Source: Antedon mediterranea (lineage: Eukaryota > Echinodermata > Crinoidea > Comatulida > Antedonidae). From it: a stretch of 64,000 nt of DNA. The notes under the pieces are model-generated. The model was not told where the DNA came from. It made no database searches and saw only the letters and a list, made by a program, of their open reading frames with translations. Below, piece after piece: positions 51,820 to 62,746 of this stretch. The stretch spans positions 29,191,795-29,255,794 of the forward strand of contig NC_092670.1 in the NCBI RefSeq assembly GCF_964355755.1. The letters run 5' to 3'. Within the stretch, counting starts at the first letter, position 1; each line of letters starts with the position of its first letter. A program made the translations under genes and the position numbers.

Positions 51820-52227
51820 AACGTGGCAAATACAAACAACTGAGTTATTTTCAAAACACATGCACTCCTACTATACTACCAGCGTCATGTTGTCTAGCTC
51901 GCTGCTCGTGTGAATGCTGACGTCATCACTCTCCAAAAATGCTCCACTTTCTGCCCTGGTCCGTGTATGCAAGCGTTAGCGTGGTATATTTACACCCCTG
52001 TACAGAGTGGAGTGTAATATCGTGTTTTTTTACTCACGTATGAAGGTTTTTATAATTATTATAATGGTATGCAGTATAAACGATAAAAATAAATGAGAAA
52101 CATGGTTTTCTTTTATTATTTTATAGGCATAAAATAAACTTGAAATGTCTTGTACTCTATGTACACGGCCAAAAAAAAGTGTGTGGCGTATTTACAAAAG
52201 CATAACTGCGTAGGTCTTAACAGGCCC
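51820..52227. mobile_element. Harbinger-like end, left boundary uncertain
   Basis: The right terminus at 52200-52227 (reverse complement GGGCCTGTTAAGACCTACGC) is followed by TTA and matches the MITE at 47867. The matching left terminus is not clear, so only the right boundary is supported. Confidence 0.45.
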
Positions 52228-52291
52228 TTAGTATACAAAATATTACTTTCATTATAGTGTGGATTTTAACTAATGCAATCCCACGACAAAG

Positions 52292-52642
52292 TATGGAACG
52301 CCGTTTACGCAACATTTTGATGATATGAATTTTATGACGCGTTATGTGAATGAAATGCATCGATATAAATTGAATGGCGCGATATATGAATGAAATGTTT
52401 TGAATTGAATATTTTGAATTGAATATTTTGAATGAAATGTTTTGAATGAAATGTTTTGAATAAAATGTTTTTATTGAAGTGTTTAGAATTGAATGTTTTG
52501 AATAAAATGTAGGGTTTTGAAGCATTCAATTCAAAACATTTCATTCATATATTGCGCCATTCAATTCATATCGATGCATTTTATTCACATATCGCGTCAT
52601 AAAATTCATATCATCGAAATGTTGCGTAAACGGCGTTCCATA
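52292..52642. mobile_element. Palindromic MITE with 14-bp minisatellite core and TA duplication
   Basis: The arms (TATGGAACGCCGTTTACGC ... on the left, inverted on the right) pair over about 110 bp, including matching gcatcgatat and gcgcgatatat segments. The core (about 52390-52510) is a run of the 14-bp unit ttttgaatgaaatg or its variant ttttgaattgaata. TA at both outer edges suits a Tc1/mariner-type target. Open frames on the minus strand here are translated repeats. Confidence 0.8.
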
Positions 52643-53886
52643 AGAAGGTAATGTAATGGCGAAAAACATTTGACTGAGTAATGATACCAATTTAACAATC
52701 TATAAAAGTGATAGAAAAACATCATATCAGTGAAACTATCATGTTCAGGAGATTTGGAATACTGAGATGTTACATTTTTATGATAATTTAAACAATGTTC
52801 ACTCACTTGCATGATGATGGATGTTTGATTTTCAAAATGTATGCATTAAAAATGCAGTTGAAGGAGGATAATTCTGTGTAGCAAAGAATTGTGTCAAATA
52901 GTCAGTTCAAGTTTTATCAGTAAACTTGATCTACATAGAATCTTAATATTGATTTTGTAGGATTACTGGCCAATAGACATTAAGCTATGTTTACATGCTC
53001 ATTTCTCTATCTGAGTTATTGCGGTTTATCAGAATGACATTGAGGTTTACAGTATGCAAAAAATACATGTTAAACAACCGATAAAGTACCCCTGATGTAA
53101 AACGTTTCTGTGTTATATTCTGCAACCTATTTACCATTCAACCCTTACATTACAGTACTGTACATCATCAAGAATGAAATTTTGTTACATGTGTACCCAT
53201 TGGATTTTATTATGTTCATTCTTGTTTACAATCAAATACGACATGGCTAGTCTGTTGGCTGATTGCATTAGAAATCTATTTTGTTCTCCAAAATTGGAGA
53301 GCTGCCTCTTCAAATAGTATAGGACATGTATAGTAGTGTACATTACAGTAAGGTTATTGTATGTAGTGAACATTTTTCCATATTTTTGTAGTATTGTTTT
53401 AATCATAATAAATGAGTATCGATTCAATATTTGAGTTTTTAAAATTAATCAATCTACTATTATCACATGTTCATTTAAATGTACTGTTTTATTTTTGGAT
53501 CATTTTATTTTATCAACCGATGGCTATTAAATTTATTCATTATTTAATATTAACTTTACAAAATTAATAAAGCTTCATCAGTATTTGTAATGTTCGAATT
53601 ATTTTGATAATTTTTTTTTCCAAACAAGTACTGCTTAGATCTGATGCAGGTAACAAATCCATAGGGGTCAATTCGTTCTGTCACACGGGTCAATCGTACA
53701 AAAAATAACAGGAGAGAGTATTCAGGTTTCCAAATTAACATCCGACACATGTTACCCTTTCAGCCCATGGGCAAAATTCACTGTTGAAATTTGCATGTTA
53801 TAAGTAACGAAATGCGAGCTAATTAGAAAGCATATGATTGTATTTGTTGTGCATTCCCTGCTGTTTGAATATGATCACAATGCAGT
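52643..53886. other. Unassigned
   Basis: No supported gene or repeat. Confidence 0.4.
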
Positions 53887-53893
53887 GTAGATG

Positions 53894-53922
53894 CATGGAC
53901 CTATAAATTTTATAGGTCCATG
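53894..53922. mobile_element. 29-bp palindrome with 7-bp direct repeats (probable excision scar)
   Basis: CATGGACCTATAAA, one central T, then the exact inverse ending CCATG. Perfect 7-bp direct repeats GTAGATG lie at 53887-53893 and 53923-53929. Architecture is as at 2072-2101, but from a family with CATGG ends. Interpreted as a transposon footprint of 14+14 bp of terminal repeat between intact target duplications. Confidence 0.7.
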
Positions 53923-54269
53923 GTAGATGTAACAACTTGTGACGCCTGTAGGTGCATAAAGAAAACAAATGCCATTTTGTGTACTTTGTCAAAATTATGC
54001 TAAGCAGTTGCTGTTACAATAATGCAGTTGCTGTGACAATAATGTTTCTTTGATTGATGCGGTAGACCACTGTACATGATACAATCTAGTGACCATTTTA
54101 CCATCACTAGTATTCAATGACATGTGAGAGGTACAGTAGTACTACTGTAATACCCTTTTTTCACATCTGCATAATTGTTACAACTTTTAAAAAGTTGTAT
54201 ACATACATTAATCTCGCGACTTATTACATGTTTTCAACCTTGTGAAATCTCCTCAGAAGTATTGTCATT

Positions 54270-54492
54270 TGTCGTATTCGATTGGGAACTTTCGTTGTCA
54301 ACGTAAAGATTCGTTGAGTACTTTTTGTATTCGAATTGTAAATTTGTGCTCAACAGAAAGTCATTCGAATAGAAAACGTTGACAACGAAAGCTTTTTCGT
54401 TAAGAACAATCTCAACGCTCAAAATACTCCGTTAAAGAAGTACTCAACGGAAAAACTGTACTCAATGGTGGAAGTCTAAATCGAATACGACA
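54270..54492. mobile_element. Short imperfect palindromic element
   Basis: The outer arms TGTCGTATTCGATT (54270) and AATCGAATACGACA (54492) are exact inverses. Inner arms ctttcgttgtcaacg and cgttgacaacgaaag also pair. ATT flanks both sides. The minus-strand frame 54234-54422 is a translation of this repeat. Confidence 0.65.
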
Positions 54493-54609
54493 ATTGTGGA
54501 GCATGTTGTATAGTTTATTTTAAATAAATAAAACCTCACTTTTAAATTTCCGATACTTCCAAATAAAGGTGTACTGTGATTGGTCAGTTACAGTAACTAC
54601 CAGGACAAA

Positions 54610-55633
54610 GGCTACAGTATGTTCAGACCGTTTTAGCGTACAACGTTACTAGCAAGGTCACGTTACAAACCGCAGGGAAAAAAACGAGGTGTTCAGACCC
54701 ATAGCGTACGATTATCGTTACAATGGAAATACGTCATTCAGGTTGTTTCTAGTTGCATATTCATGTGCTCTTACCCACGTGTTTTCATCATTATTTCCAC
54801 TGTATATAGGCCTAGATCTCAGCCCTACAATTATGACAAAATTTGCCGTAAATAAAACATACCTCAGCATTTATTTAAGAAAAATATAGTAAAGCCAAAT
54901 TTCTGTTTCTATTGTTTTTATTTTGTAGTAAAAAACATTTTCCCCAGGCTCTTGTGTTACGAAAATAAAGCAGGCCTCTTAATGATGAAGAAAAAATTGA
55001 TTGTGATTAGTCTATCCAGTCCAGTCAAAGATATATATATTCTTTGGTCCAGTCGGTTGAAAATAACCCTTAACTTGATAAAAGGGACACAGCTCCCCTT
55101 GTTTGTTTACTGAATTTTTTTGGAGTTAGGGGGTTTTCAGCATTAAACTTGTCCAGTCTAGTCTGCCTTGTATGAATGAGTGACTTGATGTCCTACGCTA
55201 GTTTTTAGCTTGAAAGAAATGCGTGAATGGCTCTAGGCCTAGCTAGGCCTAAAAAGCGGATGGGATTGTAGTCCCTATGTTTAAATACAAGGTGCATGTA
55301 TGTCATTTGTTAAAATTAAAAAATATAATGGTAATCAGTTGATAGTAGTTTGTAGCCTTTGTAACAGTTGTATTTGTAGTGTAGTTAGGCCTTATTTATT
55401 CTGGCCTTTTTGTTATTGAAATCCATCTCACACATTGACGATACAAGATGTCAGCCTAGGTCAAACCTTGTTTCGCGTCATAACAGGAAATGTTCTGATT
55501 GGATACAACGTTGACTTACAGTAGCGTCGTACGCTAAAACGGTACTATCAACCGTTTTCCACTACAACGCTACAACCGTTGTACGACGCGTCGTACGCTA
55601 AAATGGTCTAACGCCATGGGTCTGAACAGGGCC
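54610..55633. mobile_element. Harbinger-like element, about 1 kb
   Basis: The left end has TGTTCAGACC followed by GTTTTAGCGTACAACG. The right end is its inverted match (cgtcgtacgctaaaatgg ... ggtctgaacagggcc). AAA lies at both edges (54607-54609, 55634-55636). A subterminal repeat of the tcagaccc...agcgtacg motif occurs near 54690. No transposase ORF is seen; the 66-codon frame at 54689 is not recognisable. Confidence 0.6.
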
Positions 55634-55956
55634 AAAGTACACACTACAACTCCAGACATCACAGTACAAAAGAACATGCCTCTTTCTCCCAAGATTTCAC
55701 AAAACTCTCCTGTGAATTATCACAAGAATTTTCTCAAAAATTGCGAAATTGGTTACAGCTTGTTACTTTTTGCAGTTTGTGCAAGGCATCTGTAAATTTT
55801 GCCATTTTTTGCAGAGATTAATATCATAGGTTTTTCCAAAACTTGAAGTGAAAGTAAAAAAATACTCTTTATTAGCCAGCATGGTCGGTATAATTTTTTT
55901 AATTGTCTTGGTTAATTTGATGGAATTGTAGCCAGTGTTTGGATTGGTCTTTTCTT

Positions 55957-57173
55957 GGGACCTGTTTCTGCTGCAAAAAGGTAACCAGATGTATAAATTG
56001 TCCATGAAAAATTAACCAGGTGAATTGCCCACAAATGGTTTGTAACCAGTTAAATGGCAGCCTTAAATTAATGGTTAACAAGACCCAAACGATTTGGGGT
56101 TAGCACACGATTTGGGGTTAGCACACGATTTAAATGGTTATCACTGTGTAATTTTAACTGCAACGCAAAATATATTTCCACAGATTTTATGGTAGTAAAT
56201 GTGATGTGTTTTTGCAAAATGAGTCCTTTTTAGTGACAAAATATTGGTTGTAATACGCTTTGGTGAAGTGTTAGTGTAAGCACGTGCACTCAGTTTCCCT
56301 TGAACCCTGCCAAGGCCCTTGGATGCCACTTAGAAGCTTCCAGTCATAGAGGATATAATTTGCTCCAGACAAAAATATTGTCCTCTATAGTATAATATTT
56401 AAATAAAAATATGATGATAAATTTTTGATATTGGTTAATATCTATTGTCCTATTGATTATTAATTAGCAAAAATGAATTGACACAACATTATTAGTGTAC
56501 AGTCATTGAGTAATAATACATTATAGAGTATAGCATTAGATGGCAAGAAGCTTAGTTTCAAGCAACAAAGGAAATCATAATTTATACAATGTAGTTCCAA
56601 ATATAATTAGCATAAATTTACAGAATCTGTGGTACTTGACATACATTATCTCATAAACTATTTGATCATTTTCTGGTATCTCTAAGCTAATATTAATAAC
56701 CAATTAAATAGTAGTGTGTGAATAAATTACTGTAAGACACACATTTAAAACTGGTTCTCAATATAAACAGTTTGAAACTATGCATTGGAACCTCTTTAAA
56801 CTGGTTTTGGCTGTTTGCAACTTAAAATAGCGGTTATTTGATTGACAGATATCAGTGGTAAAATCTGGGGTGGGTTCTCATGAAAGACTACAAACTGATG
56901 CCAGAATATTTAGAGAGCAAATAATTCAACAGAAAGGCAAATCATTATGGCCAAATATAAAAATAGCAATTATGGATTTTGATTAGTCCAGTCGATGTTT
57001 ACGTAATTCAGAATTCTTGACCATCATGATTAAACAATTGTTCAAATTTTAATTTAACTGAAAATTAAACACAAGCTTCTAGGGAATGTGAAACTAGTAT
57101 TTGTCTGGCCTTATAAACTAATTTTACTAAAATAAGACTAAACTGGTTATTTGGAGTTTATTCAGCAGAAACA
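55957..57173. mobile_element. Element with GGGACCTGTTTCTGCTGC end, related to 21584
   Basis: The left end and subterminal order (ggtaaccag, gtaaccagttaaatggcag, gctgcaacgcaaaat-like at 56158) follow the 21584 element with AACCAG instead of AACCGG. The right end at about 57162 is cagcagaaacac. An internal direct duplication acgatttggggttagcac lies at 56088-56125. No clear target duplication; a MITE abuts the right end. Confidence 0.6.
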
Positions 57174-57176
57174 CTA

Positions 57177-57667
57177 GGGAGAAAAAGTGATAACATCACG
57201 TTTCCGACTGCGCTGGGGCCAAACAATTGGTCGGCTATCTTGTCCTATTCTAACGCTTTGATTTAACACCGCTTTTTCGTACATCCAAATAAATTTCGTT
57301 TTTACATAATTTAGAGTTGTTCATCTTGCTTTATTTTACTACGTTACTACTGTTAAATATTTTGCTGATAATATATCGTAAGTTTATTTTCAGCTTATAA
57401 TCGCACTTTTTAGGCCTCTTTCTTTGGCGGCGAGTTTATACTAGCAGTATTTCTGTGTTTGTTTGTGGAAATGTGCGATTCAATACATTTCTAACCTTCA
57501 GTTTACTATTTATTTATTTATAATATTTATAAAAACGAACTTTATCGGGATGTACGAAAAAGCGGTGTTAAATCAATGCGTTAGAATAGGACAAGATGGC
57601 CGACTGAACTTTGTTTGGCCCCAGCGCAGTCAGTAGCCAGGAAATGTGACGTCACACTTTTTCTACC
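57177..57667. mobile_element. Palindromic MITE with TA target duplication
   Basis: The arms pair over about 130 bp: agaaaaagtga ... gctggggccaaac ... ttgtcctattctaacgc ... aacaccgctttttcgtacat on the left, inverted on the right. TA lies at 57175-57176 and 57668-57669. The spacer of about 220 bp is non-coding. Tc1/mariner-like by target site only. Confidence 0.8.
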
Positions 57668-57669
57668 TA

Positions 57670-58967
57670 TATTGTCACATCTTAATTTAAATATCCAGAT
57701 GCATGTTTATGTCATTCAAGTATCATGACATGAGATTTAGTTGTATTAACAGTGTTATGTTACCAAAGCTATGATCTTACAACCTCTCAACTAGCCTATA
57801 AGCAGGCTCAAATTGAGATTAATTTCATATTGGAAATATTCACTGATACATAGTCTACAACCTGGGTGTCTATCACTATCTTATTATTTAAAAGAAAATT
57901 ACTGTATCTGACCATACCTCCATGATCTGACTTTGTAATGAAATTCAGATGCTACTTAGAGATAGGATTATGACAATATGTGTGGTATTTGACAATTAAT
58001 ACAATATTGCTTTTTCCAATTGCATTATGTACTGCTGGTGTTCAGATAGATAATGAAACACATTAGCTGTTTTTTTTTTTAAAGACATTTAAGATAATTA
58101 TATAACATGTTCTGGTTTACATTAGTTGTATATAATTTAATTTTCTTTTAGTTTTTTCTTTTTTTTTCTCATTATGTTTTGTTTTTTTTTCAAATTATTA
58201 TGTTTTGTTTTTTTGGACCATACCGCATGTTGTGAGTTCCACCGATCCAAAGGTGAATGGTCAACAAATAAATAAAATTAGACCACTCCTTGGTACAACA
58301 AAGCAAAATTAATAAAATTAAAATATAATAGAAAGTCATTCTTTGCTTACACTTGTAAATAAATGGAACATCCCACGGTAACGCTTCAAAAAATCATTTC
58401 ACATCATAAAATAATTGTTTGAATTAATCTTTTACAGTATGCCATGTTTTTTTTTCAATTATAAGCACTTCATGAAAAAAAATTGAACAAGTAATTTAAT
58501 AAAGAATGAGCAGTTAGAGATAGAATCCATTTAAATATGAACCAATAAATGTATAGTAGACAATGACAGTTTAATTCATCAATTTATAAACAAAACAATA
58601 GAAAAAAAAACAGAGTTTTTTGTTCGTTTTCAATTTACTCTTAAAAGTAGTATGCCTAAAAAACTGTATTACTGTATTTACTGAAAATTTTTATTGTATT
58701 AATTCGGGTAAAAATTGTGTTCAAATAATGGGGCATTTTATTTGGTAGCAGGTTTTTTAGGTTTATTCTAATACATATGGTACAGTATACAGTATATGTA
58801 TAAATACATCACATCACTTTAAATTGGTTGTTTCCTGAATATTCTGAATGTCTGTTTTGTTTAGCAAATTATTGAATATTTTGAGTTTGTATACGTGATA
58901 CTATTTGGTATCACTAAGACTTTGTGTCTATATTTTTGTGTGCGTACCTAATGATAATGATTTACAG
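57670..58967. other. Unassigned
   Basis: No supported gene; AT-rich with T-runs near 58060-58210. Confidence 0.4.
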
Positions 58968-59027
58968 AGAGACAAGAAGACGAGAATGAGCACCTAAATG
59001 AGAAAATCTTTACCTTTATTATGATTG
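58968..59027 (+). CDS. Candidate 60-nt exon (low confidence)
   Basis: An acceptor (gataatgatttacag) and a plausible donor (GTATGA at 59028) bound 60 nt. In phase 1, which matches the donor phase of the exon at 48940-49226, it is open and reads RQEDENEHLNEKIFTFIMI. It could be the next exon of that gene, about 9.7 kb downstream. No family recognised; such short open exons also occur by chance. Confidence 0.22.
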
Positions 59028-59459
59028 GTATGATCAATGTGTGTACACTAACTGATTTTTCAATTTTCAAGAATAATTTATAGACAAAAACCAGGAATTT
59101 TGCCCTTTGATTATTGGTTTTACTTCTTAAGACTTTTGGTTTTTAGTAAATGTTTCACCCACTCATAAATTATCCTTTGAAGTAAACTATCTACTGCGAT
59201 TGCAGTATACATTTTTTTTATAAAGACATTACATTATTTAACTACAGCACATAATTAATTTAAATGATTATGAAAAATTTCTACCTTTCAGATTATTATT
59301 TGAATTCAAGTCTTTAAGGGCCTGGTTAGTGGCAATTTTTAAATCATACCTTTAAAGTATTATTTAAAGTAACTTGTTGGGTTTTACATCCAGTATGTAC
59401 AGAGCCATTATGTTCATAGCCATATACAGTAGATAGCTATGTGTATAGTTACAGATTGA

Positions 59460-60130
59460 AACTAGAACAACACTCCGAGAGTGCATACCTCCGCCTACTG
59501 TAAAATTCTCTCACATAAGATTTTACCGGAAAATAAAAATATATTTTTATTTTTTATTTTTGTGTCTTAATGCTGTGTGTTATTAGGCTTTTCACTACAA
59601 TTTCATCATGTGTATGCAAATTTGGTGTAATGGTTATTTTACCAGCCTTTCAACTAACAATAGTTTCAGTTGACTAACAATAGAACAGCAACGCTAAAAA
59701 CAAACGGGTGAATTTGATAAGAAATAGGTTTTTAAAAACTACTCGCATCAACAAACTTGTACATTAAATCTAATTATGTTTTAAAATTACAAATCACATA
59801 TTATAACTCTTTAGTAGTTCTCGAGAAAATGCAATTTCAGTTTTAACTCGTTACTTTAAGACTCTTGAAGGCTTTTGAAAATTCTGTCCTATTTTTTAAC
59901 ACTAGCAGGTCTGAAAATAATTCCATAAATTGGTCCAGAATTGGGACAGTGGTCTGGATTGCCTCCACAATTTAGTGGAATGGTCCTTGAACACATCTAT
60001 GTCTATATTTTATTTTGGAATTCTTGCAATTAATTTTTGAGTAATCCTGCTAACCAAATAAACAGACAAACAAATAAACACACACACACACGTGATCGAC
60101 TACATCTACCTCCTTCACGTAGGTAAATAA
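59460..60130 (+). mobile_element. Degenerate dispersed repeat ending in a CAAA/CA-rich tail
   Basis: It begins agaacaacactccgagagtg and catacctccgcc. It contains ggtccagaattgggacag and gattgcctccacaattta, and ends with gtaatcctgctaaccaaata followed by an acagacaaacaaataaacac-type tail and cctccttcacgtaggta. This order resembles a repeat 3' end that I recall as widespread in marine animal genomes, probably LINE-derived. Family name not certain. Confidence 0.4.
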
Positions 60131-60802
60131 AGAGGTAATAAAATGTACAATACTAGACCATTGACTTGAGTAAACAGAAAAAAATAAACATAACATCACT
60201 TTATAGTTGGAATTAGTGTAGCATTAGCAAAATAATAGTAGTAATTTAAAAACAAATTTCCAATTATATAAAGATGTAATATACAGTAATGTCCTCTTTA
60301 CACAACCACTGTAGTGTCTACCAAATTAAAAATCTGTTATTTTTTAGTGAATTATATGATTAAAGACTACCAAAACTGGTTTAGATGAATACAGTTCTTT
60401 TCAGTTTTTTAAATCGAAACAGACCCTAATAATATGTTTATAAATGCCTCACTTACTATGATAAACCATAGACCTAACATAATTTTAAGAATCAAACACC
60501 CCTCTAAGACAGTGGTATTGTCCATGTGCCAAACCATCATGTGAGCAACCCCACTTATACATAAGATGTTCCTTTTGACAGTAGGCTTCTAAAATGTACT
60601 CTTATAATTCGAGAAAAACCTTTAACTGAAAGTTCCATTTGGAGACTGAACTATATAAATATATCACATAAACTGATTGATTGGTGTTTATCTGCACTTT
60701 AAAGGTTGAAAGACAAAGGCAATTACTGCAAGGTTGATGACTAATTGCCACTGAATGCCTGACTGTAATTATAAACAGTGTAATTGATTAATTCCACTTT
60801 CT
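60131..60802. other. Unassigned
   Basis: No supported feature before the target duplication of the following transposon. Confidence 0.4.
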
Positions 60803-61036
60803 ATCAAACCAGGGAGTTGTTATTAGATGGAGTAACAACAAATTTATCAACTGATCTACAGCCAATAAGCGACGAGCGGTATACAGGAACCTCAAAGGAT
60901 TATGCAGTCAACTGGCACTAATTTCCTGCCTTTTGTTTGGAGTCTACTTTGCCGACGATGCCAGGCCCTCTATCGCCGGGATTCGTCCATTTTGAGTAAA
61001 GACTTTCGATGCATTCCTGACAAACAAACATTGTAG

Positions 61037-61045
61037 GCATGCGCA
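61037..61045. promoter_or_regulatory. NRF1-like site upstream of the zinc-domain gene
   Basis: GCATGCGCA, half of the NRF1 palindrome, lies about 190 bp upstream of the putative first-exon donor at 61226. A longer version lies upstream of the PHD gene at 63194-63204. Suggestive only. Confidence 0.35.
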
Positions 61046-61225
61046 GATGATTCCTTCTTCGTCTATAGCTTTACAATTTGTTTACGTCATTAGAGAATTC
61101 TGCAATATATATTTTACAAAAAACCGCTTTAAATTCCGACCTTTCGTTAAAAAGTTACGATAATTCAAAGTGTATGTTCATCTGTTTGTTTGTAGACCTT
61201 CTTTCGTGATTTTCAGAGACTTTTG

Positions 61226-61764
61226 GTAAGTTTTAAAGTTAATATTTGATATTTTCCGCACGTTTCTCCATTTTAACACCAGCGCTAATATTTAAAAGAG
61301 TATGTCTTCTATCATTCTCTTGATATCTTATTTTCTTACAGTTTCTTACATAATCGTAATTTTGGTTAAAATACAACATGTTTTTATAGGTGTGGGCATG
61401 TTGTCAGTAGTGATAAACGCCAGCGTGTAATCTGGGTAATTAACACCCTCCGATCGTATGTTTGTTGGCGGCTGGAATCGCCGATTCTGGTGATGCACTA
61501 GGTACACCACCAGGGCCTAGGCCTAGCCAGGGAGATGGTCTAATAACAAATCCCTGGCCTAGCCCTCTCCCATAAATAGGCCTAGGCCCCTGCACGTATG
61601 CTAGGCGGGGAATTACCTATATAACTAAGCATAGCCTATAGAATAGGCCTATATAATTATAGGATGTCCACTATAAATAATAATTAATATTAATACAATT
61701 CTATGACTATGTATGAATGTACTGACTGTAATTTATTTTGTTGTCTTCCTGTTATTCATTATAG
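61226..61764 (+). other. Predicted 5'-UTR intron of the zinc-domain gene
   Basis: Consensus donor GTAAGT at 61226 (after agagacttttg) and acceptor ttcattatag ending 61764, just upstream of the start codon at 61782. The intron contains the 29-bp excision scar at 61528-61556. Splicing is inferred from consensus only. Confidence 0.5.
61528..61556. mobile_element. 29-bp CAGGGA...TCCCTG scar with 7-bp direct repeats
   Basis: It starts CAGGGAGATGG and ends TCTAATAACAAATCCCTG. The last 18 nt match the right terminus of the surrounding 2.5-kb element (63335-63352) at all but one base. Perfect 7-bp repeats GCCTAGC flank it (61521-61527, 61557-61563). It is best read as the footprint of an excised relative, keeping about 18 nt of one end and 6-7 nt of the other. 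Confidence 0.8.
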
Positions 61765-62177
61765 GAATTTGTACTGTAATAATGGAAATACAGGCTATTT
61801 GTCGTTTATGTGGGCGAGAGACTGCTGCATCTGACTCAAGACGTCTAATTTTGAAATCTGATTATTCAGATTTAATCCAGCGTGCACTACAAGTAGATGT
61901 GAACACGGATATTCTCCCACCATACAGTTGTAACAACTGTAGAGTAAAACTTGACACATGGAAGAAGAATATGCGCTCTAAAAAGAAGGATGTAAAAATT
62001 GGAATAAACCTTGCTGATTTTGATTCCAGTGAAAAACAGACAGAAGAATCTTTTTTCTGTGAGGCAGCAGTAGTTGCATTGCATCTCAAATGGGATACAT
62101 TCTTTGGAAAGGAGAAGACAAACACATGTTTACAAACATTGTTATTTGTACATGATTGTACATGTATTTATTTTTAA
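61765..62177 (+). CDS. Small protein with RAG1-N-terminal/ZAD-like CxxC...CxxC zinc domain
   Basis: The start is at 61782 (MEIQAICRLCGRE); the stop is at 62175-62177, giving 131 codons. Residues 7-53 form the domain: C7-x2-C10, then RRLIL, YSDLIQRALQVDV, then LPPYSC50NNC53RVKL and a Trp at 58. The order CRxCG...R...LI..AL.xDV..D...P...C..C..K matches the first zinc-binding region at the RAG1 N-terminus and is also ZAD-like. Lysine-rich sequence follows; the last 45 residues have no domain and may be read-through. An ATTAAA polyadenylation signal is at 62198-62203. The longer frame from 61713 crosses the splice acceptor and is not favoured. Function, if any, would be DNA or protein binding. 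Confidence 0.7.
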
Positions 62178-62227
62178 ATATGTATTTAATACAAAGAATT
62201 AAAAAATGACTCAGTATATCGATTATT

Positions 62228-62233
62228 TTTATT
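62228..62233 (-). terminator. Polyadenylation signal of the PHD gene
   Basis: AATAAA on the minus strand, 10 bp after the PHD-gene stop codon. The convergent gene stops at 62177, so the two transcription units meet within about 50 bp. Confidence 0.6.
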
Positions 62234-62242
62234 TACAGTATA

Positions 62243-62373
62243 TCATTCATTAAAAGCCTTGGTTACATTTAGATATACAGTACTGTTCAGTACTTGATTT
62301 TTCTTCTGCACTGTAGCCCCTTTCTTCTTTGTCTGTGCAGGGAGTTCCCTGGTCTGTGCAGGAACATCTTTGT
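62243..62373 (-). CDS. PHD-finger gene, exon 2
   Basis: The acceptor is tttcaattctag, with an A/T-rich tract, on the minus strand (ends 62374). Continuing in phase 1 from exon 1, the frame reads DKDVPAQTRELPAQTKKKG and on through a lysine/glutamine-rich tail to a TGA at 62245-62243. An AATAAA follows within 10 bp. The segment RELPAQT is encoded by a 21-nt insertion: 14 bp of CAGGGA...TCCCTG scar plus a 7-bp target duplication (62331-62358). Acceptor, phase, stop and polyadenylation signal together support a real exon. Confidence 0.7.
62338..62351. mobile_element. 14-bp CAGGGAGTTCCCTG scar with 7-bp direct repeats, in coding exon
   Basis: Perfect 7-bp repeats GTCTGTG lie at 62331-62337 and 62352-62358. 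The scar joins about 9 nt of one element end to 5 nt of the other. Scar plus one duplication is 21 nt, so the PHD-gene reading frame is kept. Confidence 0.8.
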
Positions 62374-62746
62374 CTAGAATTGAAAAAAAAACAATTAACA
62401 TAACTCCCTGGTCATACATTTAATCAGGCGTTGTCAATTTAACTCCCGGCATTTGTTAACAAATGAAAAATACATAAATCTTCCCAATTGTCAGTAGTGA
62501 CAGCCCAGGTCATAATTAATAAATGGAAATAATACTGCATCATCAGAAAGTTGTTTTTATTGGGGTAGGCCTAGCCCCTACTTGACCGTCCCTTCCTTCC
62601 TTCCTGATGAAATATTAAAGTTCAATGAATAAATACCTGTAAAAAAAAGGCAACGTAAAAGGCCTCCTTTCTTTCCTAGAGATTCTAGCTAGGAACGGTA
62701 GGCTGCAGTAGTATCAAATATTGAATAGGCTACACCAGTTACTAAC

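Noticed and set aside
52217-52544. Two minus-strand frames rich in SKHFIQNISF-like repeats
   Set aside because: Translations of the 14-bp minisatellite in the palindromic MITE.
62400-62417. Further CAGGGA-family scar (aactccctggtcatac)
   Set aside because: Only one end is visible and no matching GTCATAC repeat or left end was found.
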